Shown: positions 43,826 to 53,165, counted from the stretch's first letter. The stretch: 64,000 bases of DNA from DASXTW01 sp046726275 (GCA_046726275.1 JBKPAF010000011.1:1-64000), one strand, 5' to 3'. Numbers and translations are program-made. The notes: generated from the letters alone by a model not told the origin.

Positions 43826-44896
43826 TCATGCCCGCAGCCGATCCTTGAGCTGGGTGAGGACCCGCACCGGCATCGGGTCGACGCCCCGGAGGATCGCCAG
43901 GTAGGTGCTGACGAAGTCACCGATCAGGATGAGCGAGAGGAGCGCCTCCATCGAGGTCGATCCCTCACCGGAGACCTCCCTCGACTCCAGGTCCGAGTTT
44001 CGCAGCGCCTCCAACGTCGCCCTGACGCGACGAGCGACCCTGGGGTGCTCGCCCGCGTGCCGCAGGACGACTAGGGCGAACGGTCTCCCCGCCTCGTCGG
44101 TCCATCCCTCGATCTCGTTGTGATCCAGCTCGGGGAGAACCGAATGAAACGCGGGCAGCTTGGCGTTCTCGTTGAGCTGTGTCTTCCATCGGAGGGCGGC
44201 TGCTTCCGCCGGGCCCTCCGATCCCCACACGACGGGGACGCGCCCGTGGAGCCACGCCGCGAGCGACTTCGCCCGGTTCCCCTCGACCGGCCGGTCGGGA
44301 CCGAGGTCGGAGGTCAGCGCCTCGAGGGCGTCCGAGGCGTTGACCAGCTCTTCGCCGGCTCCCGGCACGATCCCGATGGCCTCCAGGACACCGACGGCAG
44401 CCCCAACCAGATACCCCAGCGCCCCCCGGGGAGCCGGGAGGTGGCCGGGAACGGTCACCTGGGCCACGCCGTCCGCCCGAGCCAGCTCCGCGAGCTGTCC
44501 ACCCGAGCTGACCGCGACCGTCCGGCAGCCGGCCGAGACCGCCTGGCCAAACGCGGCAAGCGTTTCCTCGGTCTCCCCCGAATACGACACGGCGAGCACC
44601 AAGGTCTCCTTCCCGCAGAAGGCAGGAAGGTCGTAGCCCTTCACCGCAACCAGGGGAATCCGCAGGCGATCCGCGAACGCCGCCCGCAGGACGTCCCCAG
44701 CGATGCCCGACCCACCCATCCCGCAAACGGCGATCGACCGGATTCCTTCGGCTGCGGCCAGGCCGGGCGCGCGGCGTCCCAGATCGAGTCCATCCACCAG
44801 CTGCGTCCGTAGGGCCGCAACAAGCTCGAGCATCCCCTCAGGGTCACCGGATCTGATCGACGCGGGGTCGTCGAGCGTGCTCTCCGCCATCCTCAT
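43826..44896 (-). CDS. Bifunctional phosphoglucose/phosphomannose isomerase (SIS)
   Basis: 356 residues. Two SIS sugar isomerase folds: IAVCGMGGSGIAGDVLRAAF, LAVSYSGETEETLAA, and PELDHNEIEGW with the catalytic Glu/His pair of the bifunctional PGI/PMI family. Supplies mannose-6-phosphate for GDP-mannose along with the nearby phosphomannomutase; corresponds to Rv3256c in gene order. ATG 44896 overlaps the Trm112 stop. Confidence 0.9.
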   Translation of the reverse strand: MRMAESTLDDPASIRSGDPEGMLELVAALRTQLVDGLDLGRRAPGLAAAEGIRSIAVCGMGGSGIAGDVLRAAFADRLRIPLVAVKGYDLPAFCGKETLVLAVSYSGETEETLAAFGQAVSAGCRTVAVSSGGQLAELARADGVAQVTVPGHLPAPRGALGYLVGAAVGVLEAIGIVPGAGEELVNASDALEALTSDLGPDRPVEGNRAKSLAAWLHGRVPVVWGSEGPAEAAALRWKTQLNENAKLPAFHSVLPELDHNEIEGWTDEAGRPFALVVLRHAGEHPRVARRVRATLEALRNSDLESREVSGEGSTSMEALLSLILIGDFVSTYLAILRGVDPMPVRVLTQLKDRLRA

Positions 44897-45072
44897 CCGG
44901 AGCCGTTCGGCTTTTCGGCCTCGTCGATCAGCATCACCGGGATGTCGTCCCGAACCGGATAGCGCAGGCCGCACTTGGTGCAGATGATGTACTCCGGGTT
45001 CTCCTGGTACCGGATCTCTCCCCGACAGCTCGGGCACACCAGGATGTCCAGCAACTCCTTGTCGACCGGCAT
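44893..45072 (-). CDS. Trm112-like zinc protein (UPF0434)
   Basis: 59 residues from ATG 45072. Two zinc pairs: CPSC and CTKC in LVCPSCRGEIRY...IICTKCGLRYPVRDDIPVML. Members act as partners of methyltransferases in archaea and eukaryotes; bacterial role unclear. Coupled between two sugar-phosphate genes. Confidence 0.85.
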   Translation of the reverse strand: MPVDKELLDILVCPSCRGEIRYQENPEYIICTKCGLRYPVRDDIPVMLIDEAEKPNGSG

Positions 45073-45092
45073 CGTTCCTCCTCGAGATCGCC

Positions 45093-46451
45093 TCAGCTCG
45101 TCCCCGTGATGAAACCGAGGACCTCGTTCGTCTTCTCCTCGAGCAGCCTCCCGTTGGCGGCCTCCACGTTGGTCCGCAGGAGCGGCTCGGTGTTCGAGGG
45201 TCGTACGTTGAACCACCAGTCCTCATACATCACGGTGAGCCCGTCAGTCCTGTCCTGTCGAGCATCGTTGTATGCCTTCGCGATCCGCTCGATCACGGCT
45301 TCCTTGTCCTCGACCCGCAGGTTGATCTCGCCTGAGTCCGCGTAGCGACGGAGCGGCTCGAGCAACACCGACAATGGCTTGCCGGCCTTCGACATCTGGT
45401 CAAGGACCACCATGGAGGCGACCAGTCCGGAGTCGGCGTTGTAGTGCGCGCGGAAGTAGTAGTGGCCGGAGTGCTCGCCGCCGAACACCGCTCCGGTCTC
45501 GGCCATGACCTTCTTGATGAACGAGTGGCCCACCCTCGTCCTCACCGGCGTGCCCCCGTGCTCCCGGATCACCTCGGGTACCACACGCGAGCAGATCAGG
45601 TTGTGCAGGATGGTGGCCCCCGGATGCCGCTCGAGCATCCCGATCGCCACCAGGGCGGTGACGAGCGAGCCACTGATCCCCCTGGCGTGCTCGTCCACGA
45701 GGAACACTCGATCCGCGTCGCCGTCGAACGCCAACCCCAGGTCGGCTCCGTGCGCGAGCACCTCGCGCTTGACGTCTTCCTGGTTCTTCGGGTCGATGGG
45801 ATCGGCCGGATGGTTCGGGAAGGTCCCGTCGAGATCCATGTAGAGCGGGACCAGCTTCCCCGGCAGGCGTTGGAACAGCTCCGGGACGACCAGCCCGGCC
45901 ATCCCGTTGGCGGCGTCGGCCACCACGGTGAAGGGGAGGAACCGTTCGAGGTCGACGAACGAGATCAGGTGCTCGAGGTAGTCATCTCGCAGGTCGCGGT
46001 GGGTGACGAGGCCTCGGGCCGCCGGAGCGCCGGCCTCGGACGGAGGCGGCTCGGTTTCGGCCTGGGCCCGGACTTCGGCCAAACCGCTCTCGATGCCCAC
46101 CGGCCGAGCCCCGGACAGGCAGAGCTTCAACCCGTTGTATTCGGGCGGATTGTGACTCGCCGTGAACATCGCCCCCGGCAGGGACATCCTCCCCGAGGCG
46201 AAATACACCATGTCGGTGGTGGCCAAGCCGACGTCGACGACGCCCACCCCTGCGGCGGTGACCCCGGCAGCGAACGCTTCCGACATCGAGGGGGAGGACA
46301 GACGGCAGTCTCGGCCGAGGACAATCTGGTTGGCTCCGGCCCACGAGGCGAAGGCTCGCCCGATCCTGTACGCAGCGTCTTCGTCGAACTGCTCGGGGTA
46401 GACGCCGCGAATGTCGTACGCCTTGAAGATGAGTTGAAGATCGGCCGCCAT
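45093..46451 (-). CDS. manB: Phosphomannomutase/phosphoglucomutase
   Basis: 452 residues. Catalytic Ser loop FTASHNPPEYNGLKL, metal-binding DGDADRVFLVDE, sugar loop GGEHSGHYYFR and C-terminal phosphate loop RPSNTEPLLRTNVEA. Interconverts mannose-6-P and mannose-1-P for GDP-mannose and cell-envelope mannosides. Matches Rv3257c in gene order. Confidence 0.93.
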   Translation of the reverse strand: MAADLQLIFKAYDIRGVYPEQFDEDAAYRIGRAFASWAGANQIVLGRDCRLSSPSMSEAFAAGVTAAGVGVVDVGLATTDMVYFASGRMSLPGAMFTASHNPPEYNGLKLCLSGARPVGIESGLAEVRAQAETEPPPSEAGAPAARGLVTHRDLRDDYLEHLISFVDLERFLPFTVVADAANGMAGLVVPELFQRLPGKLVPLYMDLDGTFPNHPADPIDPKNQEDVKREVLAHGADLGLAFDGDADRVFLVDEHARGISGSLVTALVAIGMLERHPGATILHNLICSRVVPEVIREHGGTPVRTRVGHSFIKKVMAETGAVFGGEHSGHYYFRAHYNADSGLVASMVVLDQMSKAGKPLSVLLEPLRRYADSGEINLRVEDKEAVIERIAKAYNDARQDRTDGLTVMYEDWWFNVRPSNTEPLLRTNVEAANGRLLEEKTNEVLGFITGTS

Positions 46452-46527
46452 CGCGGCCGATTCTAGCCGACCACCTGTTTCCCACTGCCGGGATCCCGCT
46501 GGTCCCGGACCGGGGAAGAGGCGGATC

Positions 46528-46728
46528 CTATCGGTTCGCGACCAAGTCGAGAACAGAGCCCAGGGGAACGTTCTGCCCCTCGCGCTCCCAACCCCTCCAC
46601 TCGCACACCGGACACGAGGTGAAGGAAGTAGCTGAGCCGCTGAGGGTCATGGTCACCCGGAGCGTCTCCTGCGAACCGCAGGATGGGCACGAGTTACGAG
46701 AAACCAGAGCCATCGCAGTTGAATGCAT
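46528..46728 (-). CDS. Small zinc-ribbon protein
   Basis: 66 residues. Two CxxC pairs in NSCPSCGSQETLRVTM and TSCPVCEWRGWERE. Probable start Met6 (MALVSRNSCPSCGS) or ATG 46728. No DUF3499-type features, although it occupies that place in relatives. Upstream of manB on the same strand. Confidence 0.65.
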   Translation of the reverse strand: MHSTAMALVSRNSCPSCGSQETLRVTMTLSGSATSFTSCPVCEWRGWEREGQNVPLGSVLDLVANR

Positions 46729-46836
46729 CGGCGTAGCCGGTGGCCCAGCGCATAGTCCCCCAGCCCAATTTTTGGTCTCTCCGAATGGACTAATCGTCCA
46801 TCCCCCAGTCGGGGGACGGGCAGGATCCGACTTCCC

Positions 46837-47907
46837 TTACCAGACGATGATGACCGGGGTCCCCACGTCGACCAGGCCGAACAGTTCCTCCGACTCCGGG
46901 ATGTGCATCCGGATGCACCCGTGGGACGCGTAGCTCCCGATCGAGGAATCGGCCGGGGTGCCGTGGATGCGGATCCCCGGGGCGTTCAGGTCGAGGGCCC
47001 GGGTCCCGAGCGGGTTGTCCGGTCCAGGCGGGATGAAGTCCGGCTCGTCCTTGCCCCACGTGTCCTTCGCCGGGTTCACCCAGGTTGGGTTGATCCGCTT
47101 GTTGATGATCGCCCAGTGCCCCATGGGAGTCGGGTACTGATCGAGCTGACCCGTCGCCACCGAGTACTTCTTCTCGAGCTTGAGCCCGTCGTACAGATAG
47201 AGCCTGTTCTGCGAGATCCGGATGATGATGGTCTTCCCGAGCTTCTTGTCGGTGACGGAAGGGACCAGCCGGCGGGTCACCAGATCCACGGAGAGCGAAC
47301 CGTCCCGGAGAGCGGTGCGCAGGGCCTCTCGCGAGACGCCCACCCGCAGGGCTCGGCCCGCCTTGGCGTGCTTAACGACCAGGTGACCGTCCGCAAAGTC
47401 GAGGAAGGCGTCCCGAGGCTTCAGTCGCACCCGGCCCGCCGCCGCTTTCACGAAGCTCTCGACCGGCCTGTCGTCGTAGGAGACGGGCAGCTCGAAGCTC
47501 CGGCTGAGCGGCTTGTCCATCAGTCGCCGGTACAGACGGCTCGTCCAGGAGTAGGACCCGGACAGACCGAGGGCCTCGTCCACAACCGAGGTCCCGTCTA
47601 CCCTCGCGCCGAGCTCTCGTGCTGTCAGGTGCCACGTGCGGCCGGCCACGGTCACGTCGATCGGCCTGTCCAGGATGGAGGCAACGGCTCCCGCCAGGGC
47701 TCGATTCGCCTCGGCTCGGGTCATGCCCCCGACCTCTACCCCGGCGATACTCACCCCCGGAAGGATCCGGGCGGCACGGTTCTGTTCGTACCGGTAGCCG
47801 GCATACGCGGCTCCGGCGAGCACCAGGACGAGCACCGTGGTGATCAACAGCAGGACCGACAGCAGGGTGAGCCGTCGCCCCGCGTGCCTTCTTCGCCTCA
47901 TGACCAC
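46837..47907 (-). CDS. L,D-transpeptidase (YkuD) with PG-binding-4 domain
   Basis: 356 residues. One N-terminal membrane anchor (LLSVLLLITTVLVLVLAGA), a PG_binding_4 region at about 50-190, then a YkuD domain: RISQNRLYLYDG, GPDNPLGTRALDL, IRIHGTPADSSIGSYASHGC with the catalytic His/Cys. Makes 3-3 crosslinks or anchors proteins on peptidoglycan in the outer side of the membrane. A stem-loop CCCCC-AGTC-GGGGG lies downstream at about 46801-46815. Confidence 0.93.
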   Translation of the reverse strand: MVMRRRRHAGRRLTLLSVLLLITTVLVLVLAGAAYAGYRYEQNRAARILPGVSIAGVEVGGMTRAEANRALAGAVASILDRPIDVTVAGRTWHLTARELGARVDGTSVVDEALGLSGSYSWTSRLYRRLMDKPLSRSFELPVSYDDRPVESFVKAAAGRVRLKPRDAFLDFADGHLVVKHAKAGRALRVGVSREALRTALRDGSLSVDLVTRRLVPSVTDKKLGKTIIIRISQNRLYLYDGLKLEKKYSVATGQLDQYPTPMGHWAIINKRINPTWVNPAKDTWGKDEPDFIPPGPDNPLGTRALDLNAPGIRIHGTPADSSIGSYASHGCIRMHIPESEELFGLVDVGTPVIIVW

Positions 47908-47959
47908 CTCATCCTCAAAAGTACCCGCTCACCACGTACAACAAGGCCCCCCGGCCCCT

Positions 47960-49324
47960 TTACTTCATCGGCAGGCCCAGGGTTGCGGCATATCCCCTTC
48001 GGTCCTGGGAGTAGGACGCGGTGGCGGCCACGATCGTTCCACCCTTCGCCCTGACCACGATGGAGATGGGCCGGCCCGCCTCGGACGGGAGGGAGATCCT
48101 GATCGTCCTGCCGGAGAGGATGGTTCGCGGTCGGAGCGGTGCTGCGGAGCTGCTGCTTCCAATGACCTGGAACGTCACCTCGACCTGCTCGCGCCCTGGA
48201 TTCTGGACCAGGAGGAACGAGCGGCCACCCGACGGAGGCAGGGCCGGGAGGACCAACCACTTCGCGGACGTGGAGGGCGAACCAGTGAGCGTCGCCGAGT
48301 CCCCTGCAGACCCGTTGACCCGGAGAGCGGCGAGGACGGGCCGGTCGTTGGAGGCTGCCACCAGGAGGCCGCTGTCCTTGACCCTCTCCGGCTCGAAGGT
48401 CTTCGCCTCACCCGGCCCAACCGTGAACCCCTCCGGGCCGGACACCAAGCGTTGGCCCGTGGCCGCTTCGGCCACCGCCGTCAGGTCGGCTCTGGAACCT
48501 CCATTGTTCAGCACGACCAAGTGGCGGGTCCCTGCGTCCCCGCCGGCCGGGATCAGCCACCGGGTACCGGGCACGGGAAGGCCGACCTCGGCTCTGACCC
48601 CGATAGCAGACCTCTCGAGGCCGCCGGCGATCACCCGGCCCGTCCGCTGGATCACCCGGGCGACCAACGAGTCTTCGTCTGGGTCCTGCAGGACGTAGTC
48701 GTTGACGGGGATCCCGACCGAATGTTGCGGAGCCAGCACGTACGGGGTCAGGGCGCCGGCGGCCACCTCCCGTTTCTCTGTCAGCAGGACGACGTCGAAT
48801 TCGGCAGGCTCGTCGAATGGGTTCATCACGACCAGGTACGACGTCTGACCCGTCGCGGTCGGAACGTCCAGGATCGACCAGATCCTGTGGGCGGCCGGCT
48901 CGCACCGCTCAGCGGCCAGGTGGCCTCCGGATCCGGTCGACAGGATCGCCCCGGCGCCCACCCATCCGCCGAAGTACTCGACCTCGGTCGCGTCGGCGGC
49001 ATCGTCTGCCGAGACCTGCCGGTAGACCTGCCGGAGCGCCCCGACGGAGAAGGTCGTCACGGACCGCTTTCCCTCCTCGCCCAGCTGGGTGAGCCGCACG
49101 CGGACCCGCCGGTTCCCCGGATTCGTCACCACGACCCAGCCTTCCCACCCGGCATTCCCGCCGTGCGGGCAGAACAACGCACCGCTCGGACCGGCTGCGG
49201 GAACGCCTGTGGCGGAGCCCTTGGGCCCCACGGCCCGGTCCAGGAGCAGGCCCGACCCGGTGAGGAGGGCAGCCACGATCACCAGCGCGGCGGCCCGAAC
49301 CCGGATCGCGGGGAGCTCACTCAC
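47960..49324 (-). CDS. DUF5719-type secreted protein
   Basis: 454 residues. N-terminal signal/anchor AAALVIVAALLTGSGLLLDRAV, then repeats of an immunoglobulin-like beta fold: EGWVVVTNPGNRRVRVRLTQ, SYLVVMNPFDEPAEFDVVLL, RHLVVLNNGGSRADLTAVAE, SFLLVQNPGREQVEVTFQVI. Four similar modules of about 90 residues. DUF5719 proteins lie next to the giant glycosyltransferase in many actinobacteria, as here (ATG overlaps its end). Envelope assembly role inferred by context. Confidence 0.85.
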   Translation of the reverse strand: MSELPAIRVRAAALVIVAALLTGSGLLLDRAVGPKGSATGVPAAGPSGALFCPHGGNAGWEGWVVVTNPGNRRVRVRLTQLGEEGKRSVTTFSVGALRQVYRQVSADDAADATEVEYFGGWVGAGAILSTGSGGHLAAERCEPAAHRIWSILDVPTATGQTSYLVVMNPFDEPAEFDVVLLTEKREVAAGALTPYVLAPQHSVGIPVNDYVLQDPDEDSLVARVIQRTGRVIAGGLERSAIGVRAEVGLPVPGTRWLIPAGGDAGTRHLVVLNNGGSRADLTAVAEAATGQRLVSGPEGFTVGPGEAKTFEPERVKDSGLLVAASNDRPVLAALRVNGSAGDSATLTGSPSTSAKWLVLPALPPSGGRSFLLVQNPGREQVEVTFQVIGSSSSAAPLRPRTILSGRTIRISLPSEAGRPISIVVRAKGGTIVAATASYSQDRRGYAATLGLPMK

Positions 49325-52300
49325 TCCGCACCGGCCTCCTGGTCACCCAAAGCGCCGCGCCCCACAAGAGGATGAGGAGGATCACCTGAACGGTCCTGAC
49401 CCGCTGCCCCCCGAAACGGATCCTGTACCCGGACGGCATGGGATCGGCAATGAAGCCCGTCGCCCAGCCGAAGGCGCGAGTCGGTTCGACCGATCGACCA
49501 GCCGCTTCCGGCTCCAGGCGCCACCGGTCATCGAACTGTTCCAGGAGGAGGGGAAGAGCCGGTCCCGTCTGGGGTGGTCCCTCGAAGAGCTGTCCCGATG
49601 GATCCTCCACGAACGGTCGGGCCTCCACTCGGGGCAGGGGCTGCACGGAGTCCAGTCGGGAGGATCTTGCCCCGCGGATCCATGCCGAGCTCGCGATGTC
49701 GGAGGCCAGTGGCACCGCCTTGTCGTTGCGAAAGATGGTGAGCCCCCGCGCCGACACGAGGTTCAGGTCGACCTGGCGGGCCAGCCGGCGAAAGGTCGGG
49801 CCTGGGAGGTCACCGGGATCGGCCACCACGAACCGGATGCCGAAGACAGCCAGAAGCGCCCCACCGTGCTTCGTCTCCCCGGCCAGGATGTCGATGAGCG
49901 ACTGGCGAAGGCGATCGTACCCCGGTCCAACGTCCGGCCGGCCGATGTCCAATGACGAGGCCCCCGTTGGATCGGTCACCGCGAACCGGGCTGCGGCGGC
50001 TCCCCCCGGAAGGGTGCCCGTGGGAAGTCCCCCGGGAGCGGGAAACGCGTCACCATCGGGTGAACCCAGCCACAACACCCGGTACGGAGGACCACTGGCC
50101 TCCCCGGCCACGGGGTACGCGGCGGGGATCCGATCCGGCCCCCCTACCGCCCAGGAGGCGTTCGCCGCCTGGACGAGCTGACCGGTCAGCCCCACAGCCA
50201 GCAGAGCGGCGATGAGCGCGGTCCCGAGCTGCCGGAGGCCGAACTGGCTCCTGGACACTCGGTGCAGGAGCGAGGCGAGCCCCAACCCGACCAGCAGCGA
50301 GCAGCCGAACGCCGCCACGCCGACGTAAGCCACCGCGTTCGACAGGGCGGGCGGAAGATAGCCCGCGGCCGCCAACCACCCCAGGTAGAGGGAAAGGACG
50401 GCTGCCACCCCTGCTCGGACCGCCAGCACCTGATGCCTGGCGGAGACGAAGAGGAGCGAGAGGCCCGCGGCAAGCGGGAGGAAGTATCCGGTTGCCCACG
50501 ACCCGGGGCCCGGACCGAGGGAGAGGCGGGCCAGCGCCGAGAAGGAGGGCTCGCCGGCGAGATCCTGAAGGCTTCTGAACGACCCTCTGGCGATCGCGAG
50601 GGACAGCGGGAAAGCGAGCACCCCGGCGAGGATGAAGGCCACGCCTACGAGCAGGAGGCCCCGCGCCCGCTGGGCACCGTCCGGTGGGAACAGCAGGACC
50701 GCTACCACCAGTACCAAGGCGGCGAGGATCGCCGCCGGGTAGAACGAGCCCAGGATGGCCATACCGAGCGCGGCCCCGACGGTCCACCGGCGGACGCGGA
50801 TGGGCCCGAGCGCTCGGAACGGCATCGCGAGCTTGCCGGCCATCCACGGAAGACCCGCCAGGAAGACCAGCGCAGGGATCCGGCCTTCCGAGACGGCCCA
50901 CAGGATGACCGAGGAGAGCCCGTAGCATGTGCCGGCCACGACCGAGGGGAGTGGGTCATCGGTCGACGCGCGAACCGCCCGGTAGCAGCCGATGGCCGCG
51001 ACGGCCGGCAGCGCCATCAGGAGGATCTTCAGGAGGAGAGAGGGGCTGCCGAGCGCCAGGACGCTTCCCACCCCGAGAAGTCCCAGGGCCGGGCTCGCCG
51101 CCGTGCCGCCTCCCAGGCCGGTATGCCTGATGCCCGATACGAGCTCTTCGAAAAAGCCGGAGGGGGAGGCCGGGAGTGTGCCGAGGCCCCCGCCCACCAG
51201 GGGTGACGCTCCGAGCAGGTGGCGGTAGACGACCGCCGCGGCGACAGCGGCGAGGACCCATGCCGTGGCGGCCGGGTGATTTCGAGCGAAGCGGAACGCC
51301 TGGTTCCGCGCGCCCACCTGCTCCGGTTCTTCCGGGGCCTCGCGCGTCGGCATGAGTGCCTGCCCCGCGGCCTGGGCCCATCGCCGAAGCCTGATCGTCG
51401 TGGGGGCCATGGCCTTGCGGACGGTTCGGTCGGGAAGTGAGCGGACGGCCTGGGCCCGAACCCGCCGCTTGAGCGTTCCCGGCAGATGGACCACGTTCCA
51501 CCACCACGCTCCTAGGAGCTGGTAGGCATCCTGGAACCGCCTGGAGAGAACGAGGAAGACCACACGGATGAGCCCCTGAAGCACGTAGATGGGGAGGATC
51601 CAAACGAGGGACAACAGGCCGTAGTTCTTGAGGATGCTCGCCAGGGCCCCGCGTTCCTGGTCGTACCCGCCGAAGGTCGTCCCGGCCACAGGGGGGCGCT
51701 CTCCGCGTGAACCGGCGCTGCGATGCCTGGCCACAGCCCTCGGCGTCATGAGCACTCGGAATCCGGCCACCCGGGCCCGCCAGCAGAAATCGAGGTCCTG
51801 GCGGTTCGCCGCCAGCCGCTCATCGGGTAACCCCACCCGACTCCAGGCCTCTCGGGAGACGAGCATCGCGCAAGACGAGACGTACATGACCTCCCGGATG
51901 CGGTCGTACTGTCCCTGGTCGATCTCGCCGTCCTCCAGCGGTGAGTAGGGGTAGGCGAAACGATCGGTGGACAGGCCGACCTCCAGGAGCACCTGGGGCC
52001 GGTCCCAATCGAGGACCTTCGGCCCGACCACACCGACCCCGTCGATCCGCTGAGCTGCCTCGACCAGCGCGGCAACGGCTTGGGGTTCGAGGAGTGTGTC
52101 GTCATGGAGGAACAGGACGTAGTCGGCGTGCTTCGCAGCCTCGGAGCCGAGCGCGACCGATGCCGCCTGGCCAAAGCCTGCGTTCCCGGGCAGACGGATG
52201 ACCCTGCTCGGCCCGAGCGACGCCTCGAGGAGATCCACGGACCGGTCGGTCGAACCATCGTCGACGGCGACGACCCCGATGCGCGGGTACGTCTGCTTGG

Positions 52301-52430
52301 CCAGACCCATGAGGCATTGGGGCAGCCATGCCTCAGCGTCCCTGACCACAAGGGCCTCCAGGACAGTGGGTGCTTTGACCTCCCCGGCTGCTGCACGGCC
52401 GCGGGGAGCGCGCGTTTCGACTTTGGCCAT
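49317..52430 (-). CDS. Large membrane glycosyltransferase (GT2 plus polytopic domain)
   Basis: 1037 residues. N-terminal GT2 domain (about 1-300): VVRDAEAWLPQCLMGLAKQT, VAVDDGSTDRSVDLL, DYVLFLHDDTLLEPQ, with a second membrane segment. From about 390 there are roughly 11-13 hydrophobic segments, then a final outer domain and a terminal helix. It probably polymerises or transfers envelope polysaccharide across the membrane. The neighbour DUF5719 overlaps its 3' end; WhiB and manB nearby fit the conserved block. Confidence 0.88.
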   Translation of the reverse strand: MAKVETRAPRGRAAAGEVKAPTVLEALVVRDAEAWLPQCLMGLAKQTYPRIGVVAVDDGSTDRSVDLLEASLGPSRVIRLPGNAGFGQAASVALGSEAAKHADYVLFLHDDTLLEPQAVAALVEAAQRIDGVGVVGPKVLDWDRPQVLLEVGLSTDRFAYPYSPLEDGEIDQGQYDRIREVMYVSSCAMLVSREAWSRVGLPDERLAANRQDLDFCWRARVAGFRVLMTPRAVARHRSAGSRGERPPVAGTTFGGYDQERGALASILKNYGLLSLVWILPIYVLQGLIRVVFLVLSRRFQDAYQLLGAWWWNVVHLPGTLKRRVRAQAVRSLPDRTVRKAMAPTTIRLRRWAQAAGQALMPTREAPEEPEQVGARNQAFRFARNHPAATAWVLAAVAAAVVYRHLLGASPLVGGGLGTLPASPSGFFEELVSGIRHTGLGGGTAASPALGLLGVGSVLALGSPSLLLKILLMALPAVAAIGCYRAVRASTDDPLPSVVAGTCYGLSSVILWAVSEGRIPALVFLAGLPWMAGKLAMPFRALGPIRVRRWTVGAALGMAILGSFYPAAILAALVLVVAVLLFPPDGAQRARGLLLVGVAFILAGVLAFPLSLAIARGSFRSLQDLAGEPSFSALARLSLGPGPGSWATGYFLPLAAGLSLLFVSARHQVLAVRAGVAAVLSLYLGWLAAAGYLPPALSNAVAYVGVAAFGCSLLVGLGLASLLHRVSRSQFGLRQLGTALIAALLAVGLTGQLVQAANASWAVGGPDRIPAAYPVAGEASGPPYRVLWLGSPDGDAFPAPGGLPTGTLPGGAAAARFAVTDPTGASSLDIGRPDVGPGYDRLRQSLIDILAGETKHGGALLAVFGIRFVVADPGDLPGPTFRRLARQVDLNLVSARGLTIFRNDKAVPLASDIASSAWIRGARSSRLDSVQPLPRVEARPFVEDPSGQLFEGPPQTGPALPLLLEQFDDRWRLEPEAAGRSVEPTRAFGWATGFIADPMPSGYRIRFGGQRVRTVQVILLILLWGAALWVTRRPVRSE

Positions 52431-52460
52431 GGGCGTTGATGCTACCGAGAAAGAGCCGAA

Positions 52461-52480
52461 GGGGGGCCCGGAGGCCCCCC
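52461..52480 (-). terminator. Terminator after lysine-rich protein gene
   Basis: GGGGGGCC, loop, GGCCCCCC: eight perfect pairs, with AAA before and TTCGGCTCTTT after on the minus strand. It lies about 28 bases downstream of the TAG at 52508 and before the glycosyltransferase gene. Confidence 0.75.
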
Positions 52481-52507
52481 TTTCAGCGTTCTCGCTCGAT
52501 CAACGAG

Positions 52508-52678
52508 CTATCTCTTCCGCTTTGCGCTGGACTTCTTGGTCGACTTCTTCGCCGAGGTCTTCCTCTTTGCCGAAGCCTTCTTCGTCGACTTCTTCTTCGC
52601 CGAAGACTTCTTGGCGGACTTCTTGGCGGACTTCTTGGCTGTCGACTTCTTCGCAGACTTCCTCTTGGCGGCCGGCAT
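52508..52678 (-). CDS. Lysine-rich AKKS-repeat protein, histone-tail-like (56 residues)
   Basis: Too short for common cut-offs. ATG 52678 is preceded by AAAGGAGGTGAAC, the best ribosome site in the window. The product starts MPAAKRKSAKKSTAKKSAKK and is almost entirely Lys, Ala, Ser, Thr and a few Arg, with no acidic residue, Gly, aromatic or Cys. It resembles the detached tail of mycobacterial HU (HupB), histone H1 tails, chlamydial Hc1 or AlgP. A nucleoid or RNA-binding role is likely but unproven. It lies 25 bases after whiB and has its own terminator. Confidence 0.85.
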   Translation of the reverse strand: MPAAKRKSAKKSTAKKSAKKSAKKSSAKKKSTKKASAKRKTSAKKSTKKSSAKRKR

Positions 52679-52703
52679 GTTCACCTCCTTTCCGACACCT
52701 CGC

Positions 52704-52931
52704 TCAGGAGGCCATGCGCTTCAATCGCCGACGCTCCCGTTCGCTCATCCCGCCCCACACCCCATACCGCTCGTCGCGACGAAGGGCATAGTTGAGGCAC
52801 TCGATACGAACGGGACAGTCGGCGCAGATCCGCTTGGCCTCGCGCGACGACCCTCCCTTCTCGGGGAAGAAGATCTCCGGGTCGTAGTCCCGGCAGCGTG
52901 CGCGGTCCTGCCATGGAACGAAGTGATGCAC
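52704..52931 (-). CDS. whiB2: WhiB-family iron-sulfur regulator (WhiB2-like)
   Basis: 75 residues. The four Cys ligands are C13, and three in ICADCPVRIECLNYA. YGVWGGMSERERRRLKRM holds the G[VI]WGG turn and basic tail. The opening WQDRARCRDYDPEIFFPEKGG resembles WhiB2/WhmD, required for septation in mycobacteria. Start GTG 52931, with GGGGGAAGG just upstream. The preceding 10-bp inverted repeat ends right at this ribosome site. Confidence 0.95.
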   Translation of the reverse strand: MHHFVPWQDRARCRDYDPEIFFPEKGGSSREAKRICADCPVRIECLNYALRRDERYGVWGGMSERERRRLKRMAS

Positions 52932-52941
52932 GGCCTTCCCC

Positions 52942-52965
52942 CAGAATTACATTCTTGTAATTCTG
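52942..52965 (-). repeat. 10-bp inverted repeat at the whiB ribosome site
   Basis: CAGAATTACA, four-base loop, TGTAATTCTG: perfect and strikingly AT-rich against the 68% GC background. Its last bases merge with the GGGGG of the ribosome site 11 bases before the GTG. It could be an operator or a translation-control hairpin. Confidence 0.75.
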
Positions 52966-53092
52966 AGGGAAAGTGCCCCGGAAACGCAAGTCCGCGGGCC
53001 CAACTTTTTCAGCCGGTTTGTGCCGTTCCATGTCCATTTGGAATCGTGGCCCGCTGAGGGCCCTGGTGCAAGGGATTCCAGGACTTTTTTTC

Positions 53093-53121
53093 ATAGTAAA
53101 GGAGCTTTACCATATTGGTAA
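53093..53121 (-). promoter_or_regulatory. Probable whiB promoter with palindrome
   Basis: Minus strand -35 TTACCA, 17-base spacer, -10 TACTAT. The -35 is one arm of the palindrome TTACCA-TAT-TGGTAA (53107-53121). Predicted start about 53086, leaving a leader of about 155 bases with two inverted repeats (53040-53079 and 52942-52965). Confidence 0.6.
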
Positions 53122-53165
53122 GGCCACCTGACTAAATCCGCCAAAAATTGGGACTTTGGGCGGTC

